Source: Chromatiales bacterium
Lineage (GTDB): Bacteria; Pseudomonadota; Gammaproteobacteria; JAGRGH01
Reading direction: 5' to 3'
NCBI GenBank assembly: GCA_020445605.1
Contig: JAGRGH010000027.1
Span: forward strand, 1-64,000
Length of the DNA stretch: 64,000 bases
Within the stretch, counting starts at the first letter, position 1; each line of letters opens with the position of its first letter. Positions 1-9,324 of this stretch are shown here, in pieces. The notes beneath the pieces were generated by a model that saw only the letters and a program-made list of their open reading frames with translations, searched no databases and was not told the origin of the DNA. The position numbers were made by a program, and so were the translations under genes.

Positions 1-20
1 CGCGCCCGCAGGGAGGGCCC

Positions 21-101
21 CTACGGTTCGAGGGCGGTGTTGCGCCGCTTGCCAATGGAATGACCATTGCCTTCACGACGCGCCTTGCCCTCGAACCGTA
101 G
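21..101. repeat. Extragenic 15-bp inverted repeat
   Basis: Positions 21-35 (CTACGGTTCGAGGGC) are repeated exactly in inverted form at 87-101. The 51-bp interior holds a second hairpin, CAATGG at 53-58 and CCATTG at 64-69 around a 5-nt loop. No plausible gene overlaps it. It could be an extragenic structured repeat or the end of an element that continues upstream of the window. It is not a tRNA, although the arm resembles a T-stem. Confidence 0.6.
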
Positions 102-167
102 TAACCCTCAGAAATGACAGATCATTGTGGGACAGGACACTAGGGCCTGTTCACACTACGCGTGGCG

Positions 168-191
168 AAAAACCCAGCGTCCGCTAACGGG
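168..191 (-). terminator. Probable intrinsic terminator of the ACP-KAS-SDR operon
   Basis: On the minus strand a short hairpin (CCC...AGC, loop GGAC, GCU...GGG, with a 3-nt bulge) overlaps the stop codon of the reductase gene and is followed at once by five U residues. The stem is short, so strength is uncertain. It would end the operon that starts at the acyl carrier protein. Confidence 0.45.
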
Positions 192-939
192 CGGTGTAGC
201 CACCATCGATCACCAGATTCGTCCCGGTGATCCAGCGCGACTCGTCGGCAAGCAGAAACACAACAGCATCGGCCACATCCTCGGGCCTCCCAAGCCCGAG
301 TGGATGCAAATCGGCGATCCGCTGCCGCGATGCCTCCGACTGACTGTAGACGGCGGCGTCCGAGAGCGGGGTCTTCACCACGCCCGGTGAAACACTGTTG
401 ACGCGGATGGAACGTCCGGCCAGTTCCAGGGCAATTGCGCGCGTTCCACCAAGCAACGCGCCCTTGGTCAGGGCATAGGCGGTCTTGCCCTTCTCCCCGA
501 CCATTCCCATGACCGAGGCGACGAACACCACGCTCCCGCCGTCGGCGGCCCAGCGCCGTCGGTCGACGACCAGACGCGTCAGATTCATGCCGGCGGTGAC
601 ATTGGTCTCGAACAGGCGGTTGGTCTGTTCCGGGCGCAGGGATGAAAGTGGCAGGGTCATCGAAACGCCGGCGGCGTTCACGAGTCCATGAAAATCACCG
701 ATACTTTCGTGGCAGGCCGCAACCACATCCGGCACCTGATCGTAGTCGATCAGATCGACGGTGGCGGTGTAATGCATCTGAGCGTTGTCGCACCGCGACC
801 GGGTTTCGGCCAGGCGCTCGGCGTTTCGCCCGAGCATGGCGAGGGTGGCGCCCTGTCGCGCACACGCAATCGCGCAGGCCCGGCCGATACCGGAGGATGC
901 GCCGGTGATCAGGATCTTCTTTCCGCTCAGATCAAGCAT
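184..939 (-). CDS. SDR-family oxidoreductase (3-oxoacyl-ACP reductase-like)
   Basis: This is a cytoplasmic NAD(P)-dependent short-chain dehydrogenase of 251 residues, most like FabG-type 3-oxoacyl-ACP reductases. The nucleotide-binding motif TGASSGIG lies at residues 12-19, NAAG at 88-91, and the catalytic Ser142, Tyr155 and Lys159 are present (YALTK). The C-terminal GTNLVIDGGY is typical of the family. The start is the ATG at 939; the open frame runs 35 codons further upstream but that part lies inside the synthase gene and has no SDR character. The gene overlaps the upstream ketoacyl synthase by 8 bp, so the two are coupled and the likely substrate is the beta-ketoacyl-ACP made next door. 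The natural product is unknown. Confidence 0.85.
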   Translation of the reverse strand: MLDLSGKKILITGASSGIGRACAIACARQGATLAMLGRNAERLAETRSRCDNAQMHYTATVDLIDYDQVPDVVAACHESIGDFHGLVNAAGVSMTLPLSSLRPEQTNRLFETNVTAGMNLTRLVVDRRRWAADGGSVVFVASVMGMVGEKGKTAYALTKGALLGGTRAIALELAGRSIRVNSVSPGVVKTPLSDAAVYSQSEASRQRIADLHPLGLGRPEDVADAVVFLLADESRWITGTNLVIDGGYTAR

Positions 940-2041
940 CGATCGGATCCGGCATCTCCACCAGGCCGGACACATGGGGCCGGTCCAGCCTGAGCACCGC
1001 GCTGGCCCAGGAAAGCCCGACGCCGAAGCCCGACAGCAGCACATCGCCGCCCATGAGCGGAAGTTTGTCCGCTAGCCGGGTCACCATCGTCAGCGGAATG
1101 CTGGCACTGCTGGTGTTGCCGAATTCGTCCAGTGAGTAGGGAACCTGGTCCGGCGCCAGCCCCAGCTTCTTACGCAGGTGTTCGAGCCCGAATCGGTTCG
1201 CCTGATGCATAACCGCAAACGCCAGCTCATCGGCACCGCGCCCGGCGCGTTCGAGAATTGCCCGGATATCGCGATATACATCCGAGATCATGAAACTGAA
1301 AATTCCGACCCCGTCCATGACACCGTGCTCGTCTGAACGAAAGCCGCCATCCGGCTGCGCCTTTTCGCGAAGCGTTTCCGGCGTACTCGGATGCCGTGCG
1401 CCGCCGGCCTTGATGCTGATGAGATGACCGCGCTCTCCATCCGAGTTCAGTGAGAAATGACTCTTGCCGGCAGTGGGCCGATGTTCGATCAGCGTTGCGG
1501 TTCCCGCATCTCCGAACAACAGGCCGGTTTTACGATCGCGAAACGAATAGGCACGGGTGCGGGTTTCCCCGTTGAGCAGGAGCACACGACGCATGGCGCC
1601 CGAGCCGATCATCGAGAATGCGACGAACAGGCCGTATACATATCCCGAACAGCCCAGATTGATGTCGAAGGCCGCGGCACCTGTGCCCAGGGCGAGACGG
1701 TGTTGCAGCAACGCTGCCGTTGCCGGCATCCGGTAATCCGGTGTTTGCGAGACAAAGACGACGGCATCGACGCTTTGCGGATCGACATCCATATCCTGCA
1801 ACAGCCGTTTCGCCGCCGCCTCGCTCATATCCGAACCGCAGATCGAGTCGGGCGCCCAGCGACGCCGTTGAACCCCGGACTTGGCAACGATGTCGCGTAC
1901 TTCCTGGTCCGAGAAGTCCCAGTCGAACTCGAGGTTGTCCAGCACCCGTTGCGGCACCGCGGCCGCGACCCCGACTATCGCCGGCCCTTCGAAGGAAGCA
2001 AATGACAAATCAGATTCCCGACTGCTTTCGCAGACAGGCAT
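932..2041 (-). CDS. 3-oxoacyl-ACP synthase III (FabH-like ketoacyl synthase)
   Basis: This thiolase-fold condensing enzyme should join an acyl-CoA or acyl-ACP primer to malonyl-ACP. The triad of the KAS III family is visible: Cys131 in NLGCSGY, His279 in MHQANRFG and Asn309 in EFGNTSSAS. At 369 residues it is longer than housekeeping FabH (about 320), mostly through an N-terminal extension and an insertion around residues 200-240. It overlaps the acyl carrier protein by 32 bp if the ATG at 2041 is used; a TTG at 2008, just past the ACP stop, is an alternative start. The setting, a private ACP and reductase but no other fatty-acid genes, argues for a specialised acyl chain rather than bulk fatty acid synthesis. 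Confidence 0.85.
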   Translation of the reverse strand: MPVCESSRESDLSFASFEGPAIVGVAAAVPQRVLDNLEFDWDFSDQEVRDIVAKSGVQRRRWAPDSICGSDMSEAAAKRLLQDMDVDPQSVDAVVFVSQTPDYRMPATAALLQHRLALGTGAAAFDINLGCSGYVYGLFVAFSMIGSGAMRRVLLLNGETRTRAYSFRDRKTGLLFGDAGTATLIEHRPTAGKSHFSLNSDGERGHLISIKAGGARHPSTPETLREKAQPDGGFRSDEHGVMDGVGIFSFMISDVYRDIRAILERAGRGADELAFAVMHQANRFGLEHLRKKLGLAPDQVPYSLDEFGNTSSASIPLTMVTRLADKLPLMGGDVLLSGFGVGLSWASAVLRLDRPHVSGLVEMPDPIDA

Positions 2042-2234
2042 CGAGCTCGTCGATGGTCTCCAGCTGCTCGAACTGCGTCGGACTCAACTCGACCCCATAG
2101 TCGGCATCCGCCATGGCAATGGTCGAAATCGCTGCCAATGAATCCCAATGCGGATGATCACGGAACGCAACAGAGCCGTTCAATTCCTTAGGAGAGCATT
2201 CAAGTATCTCGGCCATCTTGTCCAGAACGGACAT
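2010..2234 (-). CDS. Acyl carrier protein
   Basis: This 74-residue four-helix carrier has the phosphopantetheine attachment motif DSL at residues 31-33 (Ser32 modified) in the context HWDSLAAI. I chose the ATG at 2234 because a strong ribosome-binding site (GGGGAGG) lies 6 nt upstream; the frame is open 13 codons further but without such a site. The sequence departs from housekeeping AcpP (His-Trp before DSL, fewer acidic residues) and is nearer to the dedicated carriers of surface-polysaccharide and secondary-metabolite loci. It is first in a three-gene operon with the ketoacyl synthase and the reductase. Confidence 0.85.
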   Translation of the reverse strand: MSVLDKMAEILECSPKELNGSVAFRDHPHWDSLAAISTIAMADADYGVELSPTQFEQLETIDELDACLRKQSGI

Positions 2235-2351
2235 CGCTGCCTCCCCTTCAATGGTTTTCGAAAATCGATTCAAGAACGCCGGCTTGACCGTCCGGGCGGC
2301 GGCTTGCTCCGGCGATGAAAGGTTTGCAGTTCCGGGGCATTCTTTGCATCG

Positions 2352-3170
2352 CTAGACCCCGTCGCGCGCCTCACCGCAGGGCGCACTGAGCCGCACAACC
2401 TTGCGCAGATAGTTCTGCGTCTCGCGATACGGTGGAACGCCATCGTAGCGCCCGACGGCGCCCTCGCCCGCGTTATAGCCGGCGATCGCCAGCGTCGGGT
2501 CCCAGTCGAAATGATCGTGCAGCCAGCGCAGATAGCGGATGCCGCCGTAGAGATTCTGCAAGGGATCGAACGGATCTCCGACATCGAACCGGTGTGCGGT
2601 CGCCGGCATCAGCTGCATCAGGCCCATCGCGCCCTTTGGCGAAATCGCGTCGACCCGGTAGGACGACTCGACCGCAATGACCGCCTTGACGAGACCGGGC
2701 TCCAGATCGAACGCCGGCGCGATGATCTCGACCCAGCGCTCGATCTCGCGGCGCTCCGGCACGCGGCCGGCTTCGGGCAACGGGCACGCCGGATCGCCGA
2801 TCGCGAGCGTCGGCGGAAACCAGCGTGCCAGCCGCGCGGCATGCGGTTCACCGCCGTCAGCCGCCCGCGCGAACCAGCCGGCCGCAACCGCATCGTCGCG
2901 GGTCACGCCGCGCCCGTTGGCCGCAATCCAGCCGAGTTCGAACTCGGCGCGCGCCGATCCGGACAGCGCCGCGAGACACAGCAGACGCCGCGAACGCGGA
3001 CCGTCCTGACGAATGCCTTCACCATGCGCATGCCGCAGCGCCTGGTCGACGATCTCGACAAGATCAGCCTCGGAAAACCCGCCCGGCGACGGCGCGGCAC
3101 TTGCCGCGCCTGCAAAGAGCGCAAGCGCTAGCGCAATGTTCAGCGCGCAGCGCGCCGCCGCCAATGCCAT
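2352..3170 (-). CDS. Lytic transglycosylase (SLT domain) with Sel1-like repeats
   Basis: The 272-residue exported protein cleaves the MurNAc-GlcNAc bond of peptidoglycan. It starts with a signal peptide (ALNIALALALFAGAASA), followed by a Sel1/TPR-like region (ARAEFELGWIAANGRGV, residues about 73-115) and a C-terminal Slt domain. The catalytic Glu168 sits in AVESSYRVDA, followed by SPKGAMGLMQLMP and the AGYNAGEGAV motif, all diagnostic for the family. I chose the ATG at 3170 rather than 3197 because it places the signal peptide correctly. It overlaps the upstream surface-protein gene by 31 bp, suggesting co-transcription. Confidence 0.85.
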   Translation of the reverse strand: MALAAARCALNIALALALFAGAASAAPSPGGFSEADLVEIVDQALRHAHGEGIRQDGPRSRRLLCLAALSGSARAEFELGWIAANGRGVTRDDAVAAGWFARAADGGEPHAARLARWFPPTLAIGDPACPLPEAGRVPERREIERWVEIIAPAFDLEPGLVKAVIAVESSYRVDAISPKGAMGLMQLMPATAHRFDVGDPFDPLQNLYGGIRYLRWLHDHFDWDPTLAIAGYNAGEGAVGRYDGVPPYRETQNYLRKVVRLSAPCGEARDGV

Positions 3171-3919
3171 GCCAGCAGTCCGGCCCCCAGCAACCACGAC
3201 GCACCAGGAAGCGGTAATGCGCTGAGCGTGATCTGGCTGATCTCCACCCGCGCTGACGCAGAACTCGTGTCATCGCCGAAAAACAGGAAGTTCGGCACGT
3301 TGTACGGAAAGCCGAATCCCGAGTAGTCGACTAGGGAACCGCTGAGCGCGGGCGCACCATCCACACGCAGCGCAAACGCCGAACCCACGAGATCCAGTGC
3401 GTAGGTGTGGAACGCGGAACTCGTGTGCAGCGCGTATCCCGAACCATGCGTGAAGGCTGCCGACGGGTAGTACCAGACCTCGTTGTCCCAGAACGCGAGC
3501 TCCAGCGCGCGGGTCGGGTCACTGCCGACGAGGATGATCGAAAAACCGGCCCGATCCGAGGTCGAATGGCTTTCGCTCACCACCCGCATGCGGATCGTGA
3601 GCCGTATTCCCTGATCCATATCCAGCGGCAGGTCCGCGCGCGAACTGCCTGCGGAGATCGATGACGATGCCGTCGTATCCAGCGTGTAGACACCGCCGGC
3701 GACCGACTGCACGGCCCCCGGCGGAAGCGACAGGAATGCAAAGCCCTGGGCGCTCGGCAAAGTATTCAGGCCGGCGTCGTAGATGACCGCCGCCGGCGCC
3801 GGCGCCGCAAATGCCGTCACGCAGAACAGCGCCAGCAGTGCCCGCCAGCGCGAACGCGGTGCGGCGCGCGCGGCTTGCGCCGTATCGTGAATGGCATCGC
3901 TGTGGTGATTCGCGCACAT
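3140..3919 (-). CDS. Exported protein with PEP-CTERM-like (VPLPA-type) sorting tail
   Basis: I do not recognise a named family for the main domain. After a hydrophobic signal segment (WRALLALFCVTAFAAPAPA) comes a roughly 185-residue beta-rich region with features of a concanavalin/LamG-like fold (LELAFWDNEVWYY). The C-terminus ends in LPLPGASWLLGAG, a transmembrane stretch and the basic tail WHWRRRAAR. This is the tripartite layout of PEP-CTERM proteins of the VPLPA subtype, which exosortase processes at the inner membrane. The ATG at 3919 is favoured; the frame is open to 4015 without a better signal. The product is probably secreted or surface-attached. No exosortase gene is in the window. 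Confidence 0.65.
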   Translation of the reverse strand: MCANHHSDAIHDTAQAARAAPRSRWRALLALFCVTAFAAPAPAAVIYDAGLNTLPSAQGFAFLSLPPGAVQSVAGGVYTLDTTASSSISAGSSRADLPLDMDQGIRLTIRMRVVSESHSTSDRAGFSIILVGSDPTRALELAFWDNEVWYYPSAAFTHGSGYALHTSSAFHTYALDLVGSAFALRVDGAPALSGSLVDYSGFGFPYNVPNFLFFGDDTSSASARVEISQITLSALPLPGASWLLGAGLLAWHWRRRAAR

Positions 3920-4011
3920 CAATCGGGGCCCTCGGGGCAATCGATTCCGGGTGTGAATAGTACCGGCACGGTCCGCGCAGGAATATCCCGAAGCGGACGA
4001 AACAACCGAAT

Positions 4012-5070
4012 TCACGCGCGCCGCCGAAATTCGGCCTGCTCAGCCGGACCGCCACCGGAGAGATCGTTCGTTGCCCCGGTGGACTGCGCAGCGGCCCAGG
4101 CCTCGCCGAACAACTCCGCGCCGACCCCTTCGCGATGTGCATGCTCGCTGAGGTACCGCCGCCAGATGCGTGCCCCGGGCATGCCGTGCAGAAGTCCCAC
4201 GATGTGGCGGCTCAACGCGCCAAGACGCGCGCCATGCGCGAGCTCTGCACGTGCGTAGTCCGCATACGCCTCCATCACCTCGCGCGGCGAGCGCACGGGC
4301 GAGTGATCGCCGAAGAACAGGCGGTCGACCTGCGCCAGCAGATAAGGCCTGGCATAGGGCGCACGCCCGAGCATCACGCCATCAAGTGCGGGGCCGTCTG
4401 GGTCGTCGTCGAGGAATGCGAGCGCCTGCTCCAGCGTCTCGATTCCGCCATTGACGACAACCGTCAGGTGCGGAAACAGCGCCTTGAGCTGACGCGCGCG
4501 CTCGTAGCGTAATGGCGGCACCGTGCGATTCTCGCGGGGACTGAGCCCCTGCAACCAGGCCTTGCGCGCATGCACGACGAATGTTTCGCATCCCGCGCCC
4601 GCGACCACATCCACAAAGTTGCGCAGATCGCCCCATTCGTCCTGCTCGTCAATGCCGATGCGGCATTTCACCGTGACCGGAATCCGCACCGCCGCCTGCA
4701 TGGCTGCGAAGATCTCCGCGACCAACGCTGGCTCGGCCATGAGGCAGGCACCAAAGCGACCCGATCGCACCCGGTCGCTCGGACAGCCGACATTGATATT
4801 GATTTCGTCGTAGCCGTATTCGGCGCCGATCGCCGCGGCCTCGGCCATCTGTAAGGGGTCGGCGCCACCGAGTTGCAGCGCGACCGGATGCTCCCCGGAC
4901 GCAAACGCCAGCAGATGGTCGCGATCACCGTGGATCACGGCGTTCGCAGTGAGCATCTCGGTGTACAGCCGAGCGTGACGCGAGATCAGCCGCAGCAGGT
5001 GCCGGTCGTGGCGGTCCGTGCAGTCCATCATCGGCGCGACGCAGAACCGGTGCGTGCCGGGCCTGTTCAT
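4012..5070 (-). CDS. dusA: tRNA-dihydrouridine synthase A
   Basis: This FMN-dependent enzyme reduces uridine to dihydrouridine in the tRNA D-loop (U20/U20a in DusA). The 352-residue protein begins RFCVAPMMDCTDRHDR, characteristic of DusA, and carries NVGCPSDRV and the catalytic Cys109 in RFGACLM. The FMN-phosphate site VVNGGIETLEQA and the DusA-specific helical C-terminus (HIVGLLHGMPGARIWRRYLSEHA) are present. The start at 5070 overlaps the dehydrogenase stop as ATGA. An upstream in-frame ATG at 5166 is rejected because it falls inside the neighbouring gene. Confidence 0.95.
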   Translation of the reverse strand: MNRPGTHRFCVAPMMDCTDRHDRHLLRLISRHARLYTEMLTANAVIHGDRDHLLAFASGEHPVALQLGGADPLQMAEAAAIGAEYGYDEININVGCPSDRVRSGRFGACLMAEPALVAEIFAAMQAAVRIPVTVKCRIGIDEQDEWGDLRNFVDVVAGAGCETFVVHARKAWLQGLSPRENRTVPPLRYERARQLKALFPHLTVVVNGGIETLEQALAFLDDDPDGPALDGVMLGRAPYARPYLLAQVDRLFFGDHSPVRSPREVMEAYADYARAELAHGARLGALSRHIVGLLHGMPGARIWRRYLSEHAHREGVGAELFGEAWAAAQSTGATNDLSGGGPAEQAEFRRRA

Positions 5071-6026
5071 GCGCGGACGAGATTCTCGGGCGTACCGGCC
5101 AGAAACGCGCGCAGGTTTGCGGCCGTACCATCGATCGCGCGCTGACGCGCCTCGCGGCTCGCCCACGCGGTATGCGGCGTGAGGATGAGATTCGGGATAT
5201 CCGGCGCAAGCAGCGGATGGTCGGCCGGCGGCGGTTCGCGCTCCAGCACGTCGATCGCCGCGCCGGCGATCGTGCCGGCACGCAGGGCCACTGCCAGCGC
5301 CGCGGCGTCGACGATCGCACCGCGGGCGGTGTTGATCAACACGGCATCGCGTCGCATCCGCGCGAATGCCGCCGCGCCGATCAACCCCTGCGTCTGCGCG
5401 GTCAGCGGACAGTGCAGACTTACATAGTGACTCTCGCGCAGGAGTTCATCGAGCGAAACCCGCCCGGGCGGCAGGTCCGCGCTGCCGGGCCGGGCCGCAA
5501 CGAGCACCTGCATGCCAAACGCCTCGGCGATTCGCGCAACCCCGCGCCCGAGCTCGCCGAAGCCGACGATCCCCAGCGTGCGCCCGGCGAGTTCGCCGAT
5601 CGGGTGATCGAGCATGCAGAAATGGGTGGCCGCGCTCCAGGCGCCGGCGCGCACGTCACGATCGTAGTCCTGCCAGCGCGTCGCGAACGCGAGCATCACG
5701 GCCAGCACGTGCTGCACCACGGCCGGCGTCGCATACGCGCGCAGGTTCACGACCGCGATGCCGCGCTCCGCCGCCGCGGCAAGATCGATGTTGTTGGTTC
5801 CGGTCGCGGTCACCGCGATCAGCCGCAGCAGCGGCGCGGCTTTGATCGCGGCCCGGTCGAGGACGACCTTGTTCGTCACCACGATCCGCGCGCCGGCGAT
5901 GCGCGCGGCCGTTTCGCTCGCAAAGGTTGACGCGTGCAGGGTCCAGCGCGGGTAGGCGGCCCGCAGCCGGGAAAGTTCGAGATCACCGGCATCGACGCTG
6001 CCGAGATCAAGGAAAACCGCACTCAT
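5067..6026 (-). CDS. D-2-hydroxyacid dehydrogenase (hydroxypyruvate/glycerate dehydrogenase-like)
   Basis: The 319-residue enzyme interconverts a 2-ketoacid and a D-2-hydroxyacid with NAD(P)H. The Rossmann motif GIVGFGELG is at about residues 152-160. The substrate-binding and catalytic signatures are NTARGAIVD and TPHTAW, with the His of the latter acting with an upstream Arg and Glu. The overall pattern (ATGTNNIDL, YATPAVVQH) is that of the hydroxypyruvate reductase HprA group, so glycerate dehydrogenase is the best guess, but the substrate cannot be fixed from sequence. It is first in a two-gene unit with dusA (4-bp ATGA overlap). Confidence 0.85.
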   Translation of the reverse strand: MSAVFLDLGSVDAGDLELSRLRAAYPRWTLHASTFASETAARIAGARIVVTNKVVLDRAAIKAAPLLRLIAVTATGTNNIDLAAAAERGIAVVNLRAYATPAVVQHVLAVMLAFATRWQDYDRDVRAGAWSAATHFCMLDHPIGELAGRTLGIVGFGELGRGVARIAEAFGMQVLVAARPGSADLPPGRVSLDELLRESHYVSLHCPLTAQTQGLIGAAAFARMRRDAVLINTARGAIVDAAALAVALRAGTIAGAAIDVLEREPPPADHPLLAPDIPNLILTPHTAWASREARQRAIDGTAANLRAFLAGTPENLVRA

Positions 6027-6060
6027 TTCGCCGCGCCCATTTCGGACTAATCCGGTCGGG

Positions 6061-6083
6061 ATATCAGCCGATCATGATATACT
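6061..6083 (+). promoter_or_regulatory. Extended -10 promoter with overlapping dyad upstream of the antitoxin-like gene
   Basis: TGATATACT at 6075-6083 is an extended -10 element (TGn plus TATACT at 6078-6083); no good -35 is visible. Overlapping it, ATATCA (6061-6066) and TGATAT (6075-6080) form a perfect dyad with an 8-nt spacer, and ATCATGAT (6071-6078) is itself palindromic. A dyad over the -10 is the layout expected of an autorepressor operator. Confidence 0.5.
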
Positions 6084-6116
6084 GCCGGCCGATTTTGCGT
6101 CCGGAGCGTTCTGCTC

Positions 6117-6539
6117 ATGACCAGCCCGCTGAGCCACGACGAGCGCGTGGAGATATCGCGCCGCACGATGTGGCTGCTCGAAGAGTGGGCCGTCGCACCC
6201 GGCGACCAGATCCGAATCCTCGGCCTTCCCGACGGCACCCGCAGCCGCGAACTTCGCAAGTATCGCGATGCCACGCCGCTGCCCGATGACCCGAACGTCA
6301 CGGCCCGCGTCATCCACCTGCTGGAAATCGACGAGGCGCTGCGCACGACCTATCCCCGCAACCGCCGCATGGGTTCGCGCTGGATGCAGACGCCATCGCG
6401 CCACTTTCGCGGACGCCGGCCGGCCGAACGCCTGACCGACGGCCTCGAAGGCATCGTCTCCGTGCGGGCCTACCTCGACTGCACCTACGCCTGGGACCTC
6501 AGCGGCTCGGCGAACACTTCCTGCAAGCCCGGCGGCTGA
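6117..6539 (+). CDS. Orphan MbcA/ParS/Xre-type antitoxin-like protein
   Basis: The 140-residue protein has an Xre-like helical N-terminal half (about residues 8-60) and a C-terminal toxin-binding domain of the MbcA/ParS/Xre (DUF2384) kind, recognised from RPAERLTDGLEGIVSVRAYLD. In classical systems this protein both represses its operon and neutralises a RES-family NAD-degrading toxin. No RES gene adjoins it: the next gene is clpB on the opposite strand. It therefore looks like a stand-alone regulator or an antitoxin that lost its partner. The start is an ATG with GGAG 11 nt upstream. A palindromic promoter lies in front. Confidence 0.75.
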   Translation: MTSPLSHDERVEISRRTMWLLEEWAVAPGDQIRILGLPDGTRSRELRKYRDATPLPDDPNVTARVIHLLEIDEALRTTYPRNRRMGSRWMQTPSRHFRGRRPAERLTDGLEGIVSVRAYLDCTYAWDLSGSANTSCKPGG

Positions 6540-6556
6540 GCCGGTTCCACCCGGCT
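6539..6556. terminator. Hairpin between convergent antitoxin and clpB genes
   Basis: AGCCGG (6539-6544) and CCGGCT (6551-6556) pair around a 6-nt loop in the short space between the two convergent genes. There is no T tract on either side, so it may only act as a weak bidirectional terminator. Confidence 0.35.
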
Positions 6557-6566
6557 GGACCGCAGC

Positions 6567-9197
<2,631 letters not shown>

Positions 9198-9231
9198 GGA
9201 ACGGCTCCGGCAGAAAATTTCACTGGTCCCG

Positions 9232-9260
9232 ATATGGTTAACGACCGGACGAAATTCAAG
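9232..9260 (-). promoter_or_regulatory. Sigma-32-type heat-shock promoter of clpB
   Basis: On the minus strand CTTGAA (9260-9255) is separated by 15 nt from AACCATAT (9239-9232). This fits the heat-shock consensus CTTGAA - N13-17 - CCCCATnT, with six of eight matches in the -10 part. Transcription would start about 30 nt before the clpB start codon. Confidence 0.7.
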
Positions 9261-9324
9261 AAGGCGCAGTTTTGATCTGTGTTAGGCTCGGCGCGCTTCC
9301 GCCACCCGCCACCGGCAGCGACTC

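Noticed and set aside
21-101. tRNA-like T-arm (GGTTCGA)
   Set aside because: No acceptor, D or anticodon arm can be drawn; the sequence is a simple long inverted repeat.
2249-2274. Sigma-32-like CTTGAA and AACCATTG before the acyl carrier protein
   Set aside because: The spacing is only 12 nt and the start would lie some 8 nt from the ATG, leaving no room for the ribosome-binding site.
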